Source: Ligustrum vulgare
Lineage: Eukaryota; Streptophyta; Magnoliopsida; Lamiales; Oleaceae
Assembly (NCBI GenBank): GCA_963555705.1
Contig: OY743181.1
Span: 28,090,513-28,154,512, forward strand
Reading direction: 5' to 3'
DNA: 64,000 nucleotides
Under the pieces are notes generated by a model, which worked only from the letters and a program-made list of their open reading frames with translations, did no database searches and was not told where the DNA came from. This document shows, in pieces, positions 23,552-36,216 of the stretch. A program made the translations under genes and the position numbers. Within the stretch, counting starts at the first letter, position 1. Each line of letters begins with the position of its first letter.

Positions 23552-25720
23552 TTATCTATTATCTATACTAGTTTAAGTATAAACCTTATGGTTGGACCAT
23601 AGTTTGCTCAAATGATTATTTTAAGTATATTTATGTTAGGTGACTAGTTTATGAATGGATAATTTGCTCAAAAATAACTAGAAGATGAATAACAGTATAG
23701 AGTAAAGGAATACTCGAGAAGCCTCATCTTTATTACATTCCATTAGTATAGATATACCTTAACAAAAAAATGATGTGCACTGGAATAACAAAATAAATCA
23801 AGGTGATTTGAATCTTTATTGGATTTTTTCCTTTGTTCCTTTGTTTTTTAAAAGTGAAATCTTTGTGAAGATTTGCTCTCAAGTTTCTGACTCATCTTGC
23901 TCCTGGTGATGTTTGTGTTATTTTGTACTTCTAATTGTGGTTAAGTTTAGCCAGGAAATTATTTTGCTTACGTAGCAAAGGACTTTCATTTTGTAAACTT
24001 CGAAATTCTTTTGGATTTTCTTTTTCACCTGCCCGCTTCTTATTTTACCCTTGAGTTCATATTAGTTAATCATTACTCTATTTGATTTACAGGTTTTGTG
24101 ACACACTTTGAGTTGAGGTATTTTTGGATGTATTATTTCGATCAATGAAGAAAGAAGTTTTCATGATTTTAAGTGCTTGAATTAACATTTGTTACGTCAT
24201 TGTAAACTTCTTTGGAACAATAAAGTACCTTAATTTTTAGTTTGTATTAAAATATATTTGGTCTAATTTGCTTAAGATGCTTGCACTTTATATTGATTAG
24301 TTTACTTATTTATAGAACACTTTGAAAAATGGGTGGAAAGAAAATATTTTTCAAGGAAAAGATTTGCTTGGAAGTTATTTTCATGAAAAATATTAATTGG
24401 TTTAATTTTCTAGATAGAAAAAGTGGAGAATTTTCTAAATTTTGGCATTTGATTACATTATTTTTCATGGCAAATAATGTAAAATTTAGCCTTTTTTTTT
24501 AACATATTTGTATTTGATAATAATAATGTTATTTTTTGAAACAAAAATAAGTCAATTAACAACAACAAAATTGATCAAACGTAACGAAAAAGTTGACTTC
24601 AAATGTTGGCCATCAAACAAGAAAAAAGGAGATAAGATGGAAAATCTTTTGATTTTCCTTGGAATATGCTCCATCAAACAGAACCTTAATGTATGTTACT
24701 TTTCCCGTCCCACAAAGATAATTTCCTACCCATTTTCACACAGATTAAGAAATGTCAATTAACATTATTGAAAAACACATTAAATATGTGCAAAATGGGA
24801 CATAAAATGTTAACTTCACTCTCAAAAAAGAAAGTTGACTATCTTTGTAGGACAGATGAAGTATTTATCATCTATATATTATTTAATTTTACAAAATGCT
24901 ACATGTATAAAGAATTTTGACAAATAATATGGGTGATCAATCTTCTTATTTCATTAATCACATCAACTTTAACATTAACATTCACGATTTCATCATCTCA
25001 TCTATGGTCAACTTGCTTGTTAAATTTTTTGTACAACTAGTATATTTTTTATATATTATAATTTTATAAGAGTGTAAAGAAGGTAAAATATAGATCTTAA
25101 GGATAGCAAATAGTGTAAATTCCAATAATGTGTTAATTAATAGTACACTTGTGAACTGAATATGTTCATTTTTTTATTAAAATTTTTATTGATGCGTAAA
25201 TGTACATGGTATGTGGTGGAAAAGAGAATAAATAAATATTATTTATGCTAACAACCGCTAATAACATGTGGCGATCTGATATAGCGGTGAGATAACCATG
25301 TCCCACCTATATTTCAGAAATGATAGTGATTCACTTCTGTTATTTATATTTGACTATTGTGATTAATCTTGAATTCAATATTATTTATTTTATTATTTGT
25401 CTACTCAAATGCACAAGTGGATTGTATGTGAGTTTTGAAGTGTCAATGTCTTATTTTCAAGTAAGTGCAACACATTAGTAAAATGAAAATCATATCAACA
25501 CAACTATGTGAAAGCTTAAAATAATGGCAATAAAATGTTTCATATAGATAAAATTAAACAAAAAACAAATTACTCCATTTTGTAGACTTATTTTACACAC
25601 AGGCTACTGGTTAGCATGAAAGTCAAAAAAAGCATTGTATTTTTCATATCCTATCATATCCTAATACTATAAATCCTAATCCTAATACTATAAAAGAGAG
25701 TAAGGCAAAAAGTACTGTTC
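23552..25720. other. AT-rich DNA without a recognised gene
   Basis: About 24225-24310 is similar to 38035-38115 inside the CACTA relic (both contain GTACC-TAATTTT then TTTATTTATAG), so it is a dispersed repeat. Apart from the Stowaway-like MITE at 24699-24861, nothing else is identifiable. Confidence 0.4.
24699..24861. mobile_element. Stowaway-like MITE, 163 bp, diverged
   Basis: The ends CTTTTCCCGTCCCACAAAGA and CTTCATCTGTCCTACAAAGA (right end reversed) are flanked by TA at 24697-24698 and 24862-24863. The interior shares TTTTCACACAGATTAAGAAA with the MITE at 14099-14426, so the two are related. Confidence 0.8.
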
Positions 25721-25723
25721 ATT

Positions 25724-25743
25724 TGACGTCATGTTTGACGTCA
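25724..25743. promoter_or_regulatory. Paired TGACGTCA motifs, as-1-like
   Basis: Perfect TGACGTCA palindromes at 25724-25731 and 25736-25743, 12 bp start to start. This is the spacing of the two TGACG motifs in as-1-type elements bound by TGA bZIP factors. It lies about 390 bp upstream of the copia gag remnant and may belong to that element's 5' region. Confidence 0.4.
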
Positions 25744-26133
25744 TAATGGTATCAGATTGTTGTTGAAAATCGAAATAATTGCACAGTTTTTTTTCCTTCC
25801 TCGCTTCAAAATCCTAAATCGTCACAATTTTCACGATTTTCGAGGCACCTACAGTGGGTATTTCGGCTAACAAAGACCATATTCTGAATCAGCAGACGTC
25901 GGCGCATCCACCAGAGAGGCACGTGTGGTGTCACGCGCAGGTTTGAGGAGGAGCGTGAGACGGTCTCCGGACACTACGACAGCGCGTGGGGGAGTTTCTG
26001 GAGACGCGACTGACGGCAAAGTGATCGACTTTTCATTTTCTACCTTTCCGTGATGTTGGTTTGAATTTATCTGCTTGTTTTATACGCCACTCCACTTCAC
26101 TTTGTTAGTCAGTATCGTTTTCTTTCACTTGTG

Positions 26134-27754
26134 ATGACATTTGATGATTCTTTTCAAGCTATTAATGTGCGTTTGGATGGTAAAAATTATGCTTACTGGA
26201 GTCATGTTATGGAACACTTTCTTAAGGGTAAAAAGATGTAGGGTTATGTAAGTGGAATAATTGACAAACTGGGAACCAATGATGCAAATTATGCAACTGT
26301 GTTAGATACCTGGGATTCAAACAATTCAAAAATTCTTACGTGGATAAATAATTTTCCACAATAGCACACCATGAAAATTATTGGAAGCAAGTGGGCATAC
26401 AAACTGAAATTTGATCCAAATGGAAAGGTTTTAAGGCACAAAGCCAGGCTGGTGGCCAAGGGATATTTGCAGACCTCAGGAGTGGACTATTATGAAATGT
26501 TTAGTCCAGTTGTAAAGGCACCTACTCTTAAGATAATACTAACAATTGCTATGTCAAAAGGATGGGATATTAGGCAAGTTGATATTAACAATGCCTTTCT
26601 TAATGGCAAGCTGGAAGAGACCGTCTTTATGGAGCAACCTCAGGGGTTTGTTGATCAAACAAGTCCTACATTTGTCTGTAAACTAAAGAAGGCTATATAT
26701 GGGCTTAAACAAGCCCTTAGAGCATGGCATGATACACTGAGAACCTCACTTCTGGAATGGAAATTTATTCAATCTAAGGCTGATAATTCAATTTTTTATC
26801 AGAGGTCAAAAGAATCTGAAATATATCTTCTAGTGTACGTGGATGATATAATCTTGACAGGGAACTGTAACAAGAAACCGAGAAGTATTATTGAGAAGCT
26901 GAATGCGACATATGCTTTGAAGGATCTGGGAACACTAAAGAAGTTTATGGGAATTGAATTCCACAGAGATCAATTTGGTTTACACGTGTCAGAAGAGGTA
27001 TGCCTTAGAATTTTTAAAAAGGTTCAAGTTTGAAGAATTGAAATCCAGTGTGACACCTATGGCGATGGGAAAATTATCTAGCAGAACCGAAGGAAGATCT
27101 CTCAAAAATCCAGCTCAGTTCAGAAGTGCAGTAGGGGCTTTACTATATTTGACACATACAAAACCTGATCTTAGTTTTGCAGTAAATAGGGTCAGCCAAT
27201 ATTTACAAAATCCTACAGATATATACTGGAGTCTTTTGAAGAGAATTCTAAGGTATGTAAAAGGAACCGTGGATTATGGACTAACAATTCAAGCAGACTC
27301 CAATCTCAACATCACAGCCTTCGCAGACTCTGACTGGGCTTCATGCCCGGATGACAGGAAATCAGTAGTGGGGTATTGTGTTTATATTGGGCAAAATCTT
27401 GTGTCCTGGTGCTCAAAGAAACAACAAGTAATTGCAAGATCAAGCACAGAAGCAGAGTATCGAGCGATAGCTCACGCTATAGCCGAAATCATTTGGATTC
27501 AATCCTTCTTACAAGAGTTGAATCAAACACAAGCTGAAAGCCCAAAGAACTGGTATAATAATTTGGGAGCCAGTGCTTTAGCTTCAAACCCTGTTTATCA
27601 TGCACGAATGAAGCACATAGAGCTAGATGTGCATTTTGTTTGTGACAGAGTTTTGGAGAAGAAGCTTTCGATTCACTACATTCCTACCACTGATCAAGTG
27701 GCAGACCTACTGACTAAGCCATTATCAAACACAAGGCATCTCTACCTCTCGTAA
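26134..27754 (+). pseudogene. Decayed Ty1/copia gag-pol with internal deletion
   Basis: The first about 75 codons resemble the copia gag N-terminus (RLDGKNYAYWSHVME) with an in-frame stop at 26239-26241. From about 26371 the frame is reverse transcriptase (KSRL-equivalent KARLVAKGY, VDINNAFLNG, YVDDIILTGN near residue 156 of that frame). Protease, integrase and most of gag are absent: gag joins RT directly. A frameshift near 26985 separates RT from its C-terminal part. RNase H follows, with AFADSDWASC and SSTEAEYRA, ending at 27754. It cannot encode a working polyprotein. A purine tract and an LTR-like region follow. Confidence 0.85.
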
Positions 27755-27785
27755 AGACTTGGAGTTACAGACAGAAACTACATAT

Positions 27786-28200
27786 TGAGGGGGGGAGTTA
27801 AAATTGAAGAAGAAAAAGGTGTTGAGTCAGAGGTACAATCCGTGCAGCTTCATGGTACAACACAGCGAAATAAGACAGAGGGAGAAGTCATGTTTTGAGA
27901 ACAAAGGAAAATGCACTACTGCATGACACATTTCTTTTAACTGAAAGGATCCAGCCGCAAATCTTCTCTCACAGCCAGCTCACTATTTGTTTGTCTTCTT
28001 CCTAAAACAGAAATTCACAGAGAATATTTTTTTTTTTTGGATATGTATGTATACTATATGTATAGCTTTTCTGTGTATATATAGTGCGATAGAAGCATAG
28101 CTCAAGGTGTATCTTTTCTATATATAAGAATAGCAAATCAGAAGAAAAATATCTTGACTTTTATCTTGAAATTTCTTCTATTCTTTTACCTTTTTTTCCC
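27786..28200 (+). mobile_element. Polypurine tract and 3' LTR-like region of the copia remnant
   Basis: GAGGGGGGGAG at 27787-27797 lies just after the pol frame, and TGTTGAGTCAG at 27820 is a plausible LTR start. About 350 bp with TATA-like runs follow (near 28060-28085). No clear CA end is seen before the inverted LINE half begins, and no matching 5' LTR was found upstream of gag, so the copy is incomplete. Confidence 0.5.
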
Positions 28201-28259
28201 TCATTTTTTAAAAGAAATATTTTATAAATGGACCATTTTAGTTTATTTACAATATAGGA

Positions 28260-30700
28260 AGTAAAACAAATGATTGTTGTGGCAGACACTCCTCGAGGCA
28301 ACATCTTAATTACCATCGAAGAAGTCAGTGACAACATCTAATAATTCAACTTTGATTATCTGCCAACAATCATGGAAAAAACCTGCTGAAAAGCCATCCA
28401 TCCTTCTTGAGTTCTTCTCCAGTAGGTTTGGCTATTAAACTGGTATTATCAACATCAAATACCAATTTAGGGATTCTTAGGAACAATTGCTCACTATCAG
28501 CTATACTTTTAGAGGATAAAAGTTTTGGAAAATATTCAATTGCAGAATTGGTCAATTGATCATCAGTATAGCAATAGGGATCCATCCCTATCTTTAATGT
28601 GGCTAATAAGGTTTTTGTGCCTTTCTTTTTTGACTATTGCATGAAAATACTTGGTATTTTTTGTCGCCCTCGACATACCATTTGACTCATGCCTTCTCCT
28701 TCCATAATTGTTCATTGTATAGCAACTGATTAAGGTGTGCATATGCCTTATGAACCTTATGAACCGCTATTCTATCTTTAGGAGACTTAGTACAATCATA
28801 AGCCCTTTCCTTGATCAATGCTCCATTTTCAGCCTCAATAACATTGTTGATAACATTACCAAAGGTGCATCTATTCAATTTAATTAAGGTAGATTTTAGT
28901 CTCTTGAGTTTGTAACAAAACCCAAATAATCCTCTAGAATAAGGGACTAAAGAGGCCTTCCAATTATCACTGACACTCTGCAGGGACTCTTCATGTTTGC
29001 TCTAAATATTAATGTATCTGAAAGAAGGTTTTAGTCTGGAAGTTTCAAATAGATAGTTCATCACAATGGGACAATGATCAGAAGAATCGTTATTAAAAGT
29101 TTGAGCTTCAAAAAATCCATCCATTTTGAGTTAACTAAAAGTCTGTCCAATATTTCCCAAATTCCGCCATTGGTTCATGTGACTTTCCCACCTTCCAAAG
29201 GGAAATCATCCACATCATAATCCATCATCATGCCATGGAAATCATCCATCAATCTAAGGTTGGGATCATTGCCTCATTCCCTTTCTCAAACCATCCCACA
29301 GAATTCTTCTATGAGTGGGGGAGCATTTAGCATACACGAATGTCAAGTATGCTTCCCAATCGTGGAAGTGCAATTTTAGAGTGATGAATTGTTCCATGTT
29401 CTCAACAAAGGTACATGTGATGGCATTGTTCCAAAAAATCCAAGTTTTTCCTGTAATGTTGGACACACATTCATAAAACTGAAATATTATTCTTTTGTAA
29501 TCTATCAATTTTCTCTTGATTAAGAATTGGCTCAACAACTGTATTTGGTGGATGTGAGTGAGGCTTTCAATTCTCCTTCTAGATTCTTTGATAAGAACAC
29601 CTCTAATGTTCCAAATCATAACATTAACAGTCACTATAAAGATATAGAGTTTTTTGGGCCTATTATCCTGATCCTTCTCTTAACACTTTTACAAATGGCT
29701 TTGCTCTATAATTCAATAGGAAAGGAATTCATATCACATCACCCTCTTCAGATATTTCTTCATTCATTTATGGGAAAGTTCCTGTAGAAAATGTTCTAAT
29801 ATCATTCTCAGAATCATTCTCTTCCTGTTGCTTATTTTTAGCATATTATATTTACTCAGATCACTCCATGTTCAAAACCAATGTTGCAGGGGGTTATCCC
29901 TCTCCTTAGCATTTACCCTTTGTTCTTTCAGAATCTAAATAACCTCTTCATTATTATTCAGAGGCTTAAATTCATTCTCCATATCAACACCACCTTCCGC
30001 CTCAAACACATGAAGGGATTCAAATGAATTTTAAGTCAAAGATTTTGCCACAACAATTACTTTCAGTTTGTTGCTTTTATTAATTTCACGCCATAATTCC
30101 TTCTCTTCCTTATCAGTAATAGAGGTCTCTGCCACCTCTTTTTCTAGTTTCTCCTTCCATACTTCTTTCCCTCTCTCTGAGGGATCGACGGTTCTAACCG
30201 GATTCATCAAATGAATTATATCAACAGGCGACTCCTTACTTGTTTCATAGTCATGACTATATTTAAGGATTCTCACGGGAAACCCATTAATGTACCAAGT
30301 AGGCTTCATAAACAGACGAACATAATCCTCAACCAGTTTGAAATTTATGATAATATGCTTCAAAAATGTCCGATAGAAAACTCACCTTGAAATCCAATAG
30401 TAGATAGTGCAAGTTGAATCTTAGATCTCGCAGGTTTATTATGTGAAAACTTCCCAATTAGAGCATGTTTGAACCAGCAACCCAATTTACCAATTTCAGC
30501 AAGTGTGACTGGTATAAACTGTTCATGTCTAAAACAGAAGCTTCTATGATAGGAACCAATTCTGATTTACCTTCTTGAGTAACATTTCCGAAAGATTTAG
30601 CTCCAACATTGAAATATATGATCACAGTAATTATTTGATCACGTGAATTTGATCAAAATACCTTCAAAGCAATTAAATTCTAAAGTATGTTGGATTGAAT
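28260..30700 (-). pseudogene. LINE 5' half (ORF1 and endonuclease), inverted
   Basis: Reading on minus from about 30660: ORF1 with a DUF4283-type domain (KPARSKIQLALSTIGFQG, then LVEDYVRLFMKPTWYINGFP at about 30300) in several frames. ORF2 follows, starting near 29634 with the endonuclease motif MIWNIRGV, then WIFWNNA and FVYAKCSPTHRRILW. Further on are the linker and RT N-terminus (FSAGFFHDCW, LPRGVSATT near 28280-28300). Homology stops at about 28260, inside the RT. Multiple stops and frameshifts show it is dead. The rest of the RT is found on the opposite strand at 31.8-52 kb, so the two halves are one LINE with a 5' inversion. Confidence 0.8.
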
Positions 30701-30958
30701 CCAGGTGTGTAGACTATCGCCTCTAGAGGAAAACAACAATAGATTCAAGTTGAAACAACTTTTTCACGACAATCAATATTGGGATCGCAGCTCTGGTCAC
30801 CAAATTGGGGTCGATCAAAACTATGTGAAGTTTCAACTCATAAAAGTGTGGGTTTTTGGCAGGAGCTTTTTTGATTTATCACAAAATTTTTCACTATTAA
30901 TTTCTCAAAATCAGAGTCGATCTTTTTGGCCAGACCATCCTGTCAAGAGTCTTAACAC

Positions 30959-31391
30959 GAGTGGCGGATCTAGGAAGAAAGTTCAGCTAGAGCGACCGAT
31001 AATTGACAGTGGACTGTTGATCGACCACATCAACGACCACAATAGTGAAATTTTTTATTATTATTTAATTAAATACTACTAAAATTAATCAATAAATATA
31101 GAAATACACTAAAACCTCATATATCGAACTATAATTCATTTTAAAGATCAATCAAGTATTTTGAAAATCATAAATCATATACTAAATTATTTAATTTATT
31201 CTCAAAATTATATATCATAATCAAAGTATCAAACTATAATTCATTTTGAAAATTATATACCAAAACCAATATCTTGATTTGGGGTATTTTTTATTTACTC
31301 ACACAATCATGTATTATACACCATAATTATACTATCCAAAAAGCAAGAAAATTATTTAATTAGATGAAGTAAATAATATAACAAATTAGGA

Positions 31392-31422
<31 letters not shown>

Positions 31423-31715
31423 GAAATGAACCCAAATAATACATAACCCATAAGGCCTAAAACAATCATAAAGAAAAAAGCCTAAATCAACACTTAAAAA
31501 AAGCCCCAAGTTGGCAAGTCAGACTTAGAGCCCCTTCTTCAGTTCTTCTCTTCGTCTTCTTCCCCGGCAGTCTGTTCTTCTTCCTCATTCGGCAATCTCC
31601 AGTCCGACAACGCCATTTTAATCTTCATTGTAGTTTTCCTTTCTCCAAGTTCCAACTAGTTATCTGATGCTCCATATATCTTCCAACACAGTCTCATCTC
31701 AAGTCTCACTTTTCT

Positions 31716-31749
<34 letters not shown>

Positions 31750-31785
31750 AAAAAGCAGATCGGACACCGGCTAGATCCGCCTCTG
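30959..31785. mobile_element. hAT-type non-autonomous element, 827 bp
   Basis: The ends GAGTGGCGGATCTAG and, reversed, CAGAGGCGGATCTAG are flanked by a perfect 8-bp TSD, CTTAACAC, at 30951-30958 and 31786-31793. The left 150 bp is the same family as 55440-55581 (shared GTTCAGCTAGAGCG and ATAGAAATACAC). Two A-runs lie at 31397-31422 and 31721-31746. It interrupts the LINE RT frame. Confidence 0.9.
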
Positions 31786-31862
31786 CTTAACACCGAGCTC
31801 AATAAAATCTTACCTTCCATAATTTCTTAGAATCAGAGTAGATTTATACAGGGAAGATCTAT
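31786..31862 (+). pseudogene. LINE reverse transcriptase fragment between two insertions
   Basis: These 77 bp encode LNKILPSII then a stop, then NQSRFIQGRS, the conserved RT segment that precedes SDNILLAQE. SDNILLAQE itself starts at about 40864, on the other side of the 9-kb LTR element. This shows that the sequences were contiguous before insertion. Confidence 0.85.
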
Positions 31863-32567
31863 TGTTGGAACTTTATATAGAAAATCTGACCAATGATTAT
31901 TTAAGTGGAAGATTAATAAGTGAATGAAAAATTAAGCCACTTAAAAATGTGATATTGTTGAAAAATTAGTAGAATATTATTGAATATTCTAAAACCTAAT
32001 TAGATAAAAATGTATGTCATTTTAGATAAAAGGATATGACTTTTAAAATTATTAATTTTCCAATAGGTTACTCTTTTCAATTAGAGATTAATTTTAAAGG
32101 ATGTGTATTTTGAAATGGATGTATCTTTTAAGATACAACTTTTCAATATCTATAAATAGACCCTATGTGCTTGAATTTCTCATTCATTCATTTTTCCATT
32201 ATTATCATGTTCATGCATATTCACTTAAAAAATAAATTTTGCATTTATTTGGAGTCGAGTTTTATGTGAAGAGAGTTCAAAGCATAAGGTTCGTTGGTCT
32301 ACGTAATTTGGAGTACTCTTATTGTGGGACTTGGTCGCTGTACCTTGGGAGACAAATGCTGGAAAACTGTTAGCATCTGTGCAGGACATTATCGTCTTAA
32401 GGACAAATAGTCCAACTCTTGCCTCGACCAAATTCATATTCATGCATTTTTTGTTTGTATTTCATGTTTCTACATTTCTTATTCGGTAAGCCGGAATTCG
32501 TTTGATCATGCAAGCGTAAAAGGTACGTTATTAGAATATAATTATGAACGTTAAATTTTTACCAACA
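31863..32567 (+). repeat. 5' LTR of the 31863-40857 element
   Basis: Paired with 40135-40857; TG and CA termini, ending ACCAACA. It shares TTTGGAGTCGAGTTTTATGT and AATTCATATTCATGCATTTT with the 3' LTR. Confidence 0.9.
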
Positions 32568-33714
32568 ATCTTAAGACGATAATTGTGCATATTAAATTCT
32601 ATTAAATTAACTAATTACGGTTTGAGGCATATCTAACTAATTATATATGCATGATGATGTAATTGGATGTAAAAATGCATGGTTGAAAATTAATATATTT
32701 GAGCATATCATTTTCTGTAAATGAACAATTTAATAGAGTTATGAACTACATGCATAGGTTCTGCTTACGTTAATGATATTATATTTTCATCTACATTGAA
32801 TTTTGTGCATATGTTTTTTTTATTGGAGTTAGTGAAAATTTTAATATTTTATGATATTCATTTGTTAAGTGGTTTACTGGACATTTGAAATCATTAGAAT
32901 GATTCTATATTACTCATGTAGTTTGCAAAAGAATCAGTTCCATATATCTAAGTGTATATCCATGATTGGTACAACTAATTTTTGTATTTGTTTTTTCTCG
33001 TTTTATTGAATTGATTATTTAATAATCATCATGCCTTTTATATCATGAGAAAGTTTTGTATTTTCGGTGTGTTAACATTATGATAAATATGGGACTGGAT
33101 GTCCTTCACTTCTAAATGATACTTCTAATATGCTCTACTAGAAAAAAAGTCTTTTGTAATATGCAACGGCAACATTCGTCAATTGCATGTTGCTAAAAGG
33201 GGTCTATCTCAACATTCAATAGTTGCATGTTGCCATTTATTTGAATATTTGAGAGCTAGTACTTGTCTTTGGCAACGCACAATGAAAGTTGCAAAAAGTT
33301 CAACCTTTTACAACGTTCATTGCGTGTTTTTGCAACTTACATTCCGCGTTGCAAAATGTAGATCTTTTGCGCGTTGCAAAAGGTAGGTATATGCACGTTG
33401 CAAAAGGGTGTCCTTTACAACGGGCATATCTATCTTTTGCAACGCACAAATGATTTATGGGGCTAAATTATACATTCGAAGAGAGTTTGGGGGCTAAACT
33501 TACAATTTATAGAAATTAAAACCTTAAAATCCAACCCTAAGACTCCCCAACCCTTCCTCGATCTCTGGCACCTCCTCGCCCCGACACCCCTGTTCTCTCT
33601 CTCGCCTCTCAGTCCCTCACGACGTCGATAGCAACACCATAACTTCTATCGCCACCACCCAAGGTAAGACCCCCTTCTCCGTCTCCCTCACGCACAAAAC
33701 CCACACTGCACCAC

Positions 33715-34326
33715 CACTGGTGGACACATAGGGGGGGTCCTAGGGGGTCACGTGACCCCCCCCCCCATTTTGATTTTTTTTTTTTTTAATTTTTTGAAAA
33801 ATTCAAAAATAAAAATTCAAAAAAGATGCTTTGAATGGTTGAATAATTGTTTTTTTTTTAGTTGAATGAAGATAAATTTTCGACTTTGAATAATTAAAAT
33901 TTATGCATATTGAATAGATTCTTTTAGATGAAATATATGTAAAAAATTGTAGCATATACTAACCATAGATTTCATAGGACCCATAACTTTTCAACCACGC
34001 ATCTCATCAATTTTTATCAAAATTTATGAAAAATATAATTTTAATCTACACTAAACAAGAATATAATTGATTGGAATTTGAATATGTTAATTGATTGTTT
34101 ACTGCGATATAATCTGTCAATTTCTTTTGAATTATAACGTAGATCTTACTGAAAATAATTTAGTATATTTGTGAGATTGCATATTATTTAGTACATTGTC
34201 TTTTGTAAATTTGAATTTTATCTTTATTTTTTCTCTCTTTTCCTAAATTTTTTTTCAGGGGCAGCCCCTCGTGAGATCTATCACAAACTGTGCCCCCCTG
34301 CTATAAAATTTCTACGTCCGCCACTG
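33715..34326. mobile_element. hAT-type MITE, 612 bp
   Basis: The right end reversed is CAGTGGCGGACGTAG and the left end is CACTGGTGGACACATAG. It is flanked by a perfect 8-bp TSD, TGCACCAC, at 33707-33714 and 34327-34334. Near the ends are G/C runs (GGGGGTCACGTGACCCCC at the left). It is non-coding and inserted in the leader-like part of the CACTA relic. Confidence 0.9.
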
Positions 34327-34592
34327 TGCACCACATATAACCCATTGCCTCACACGCACACACAACGAGAAAACACACATACGAATGTATGTATTGATTA
34401 TATATTATCTATATGTGTAAATTTCAGACACTTACAGTTAGGTGAATTAATTTTCTAATTTTTGATTTTATGAGATTATGAAATTATTTTATTGTTTGGA
34501 TAATGTTGAGTTATAATGTGCTTTCTCAGATTTTGAATTTTGGAATTTAGTGTGATATATATGGTTTATTTACAGATTTTTGAAAAAGACGG

Positions 34593-36216
34593 TGTTCGCT
34601 CAAAATAGTGTACCGCAAATGCACGGGTCGCGTACAAGTAATAAAGTGGACTTTTTGAGTTCGGATTGTCGATCCCACGAGGAATGTATGTTCTAGTTAA
34701 TTTAATCTTAACAAATGAAACTCACAATTAAAAGATGGATTTTTGACAATTCTACATTAACGAAACTAATGTTAAACCAAATTAAAATAAGGGAAATGAA
34801 AGATAAAATAGTTGGGATTCATGATTTCACTTAACTCTCTTTTAAGTAATTTCTCAACACATGCAAATTAATAAATTACTCATTTATAATGTTAGACCCG
34901 ATTTTTCAAGTTTAGCTAATTACCTCTCTCGAGTGAAATTAACCCTAATCAATTGGTTTAACCTACTACATCTCTATGTCGATTAAAGTTCAATCAATTG
35001 CATTAACTCTTTGTGAAAATAGCTCAATGGATCATCTAGGGTTTAAGGTATATCTCTATCCTTAACAAGAACTTAGAACATTTGTTAATTGGTCTAAAAT
35101 GTACAATACCTCTCGATTATCATACACTTCACAAAAGATATATTTGGTGATCAATCAAACACATGAAATAATCTCAATAACAAACAGACATGAAATAAAC
35201 TCAAAATTAATAAACAAACATTAAAATTACTTAAACTAAGTTAAGCTACATCAATCATCCCAAAATAAAACAACTAGCCCATTGTATAAATATTGTACAA
35301 AAGTTGAGGTTTACAAAAATACATCACAAAATATAGAAATTAAAGATTAAAAATGCAAGATAATGAAATAAATCACTTCCCTTGATTTTTGCCCCAAAAT
35401 TCCTTCAACAATGTTTTGAATCTTCACCTCACTTTTTGCTTCTTTGATCCAATGGAGACTAGCAACATGGAAACAAAAATAAACTACAAACTAAATTACA
35501 AAATAAAGCAAAAACAAAGAAAAGAAAAGAAAAGAGAAGAGAGAGAAAAGGGAAAGGGGCTAGGGTTTGGTAAAGAAAAATTGAGATCATTTGTAAAGAG
35601 AGAAGTGGGGGCATAAATACCCCCAAAAATTTGACCTATAAAGGTCCAAAAATGCGTCAACAATTGAGTCAAACACGCCCTTAGACAAAAATAATAAAAT
35701 CAGAAATTAAAATCCGGTTGGCCAAAATTATGACCACGCGATCACGTGGCTGAATGCCTCGCGATCGAGTGATTAGGCTGAAAACTCTCGGGTTGATTTT
35801 TGACCTGATTTCGCGAACGCGACCTGGTCGAGATACGTGATCGCGTGGTTCACTTGGCAGCTCCGTCCTTCCATGATTTGCAATTAAGTCCTCCAACTTC
35901 TGGTGTTTTTCAATTTAGTCCTCGAATTTTGACTTTTATTACAACTATGCCCCTGAAATATTTGCATCTTTAGTCTTCAACTTTCTGAGATGTTGCAATT
36001 GAGTCACCGAACTTTTGATTTCTTTCAATTAGGTCCTTGAACATCAAAATTGCTCCTTTTTTTGCTCAATTGTTTTCCAATCTTGTCCATTTTCTTTCTA
36101 ATTGAGGTTGTACCTAATTGTATAAGATAAACACAATTTATAAGTAGAAATTCGCTCAATTTGTCAATTAAATTGTCGATTTAAATGCAAAATAAGTGTG
36201 TTAAACACACTTATCA
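34593..36216 (-). mobile_element. Solo LTR (Athila-like), splits a SERK exon
   Basis: 1624 bp. On minus it starts TGATAAGTGTG at 36216 and ends GAGCGAACA at 34593. Flanks are GACGG (34588-34592) and GACAG (36217-36221), a TSD with one mismatch. The R/U5-like part (CTCGTGGGATCGACAATC on minus) resembles the LTR end of the 42911-51940 element. It is the same family as 1-1723. There is no internal region, so it is a recombination product. Confidence 0.88.

Noticed and set aside
31863..32567. Two separate solo LTRs at 31863 and 40135
   Set aside because: Each alone has unmatched flanks, but the outer flanks share TCTAT, so they are the two LTRs of one element.
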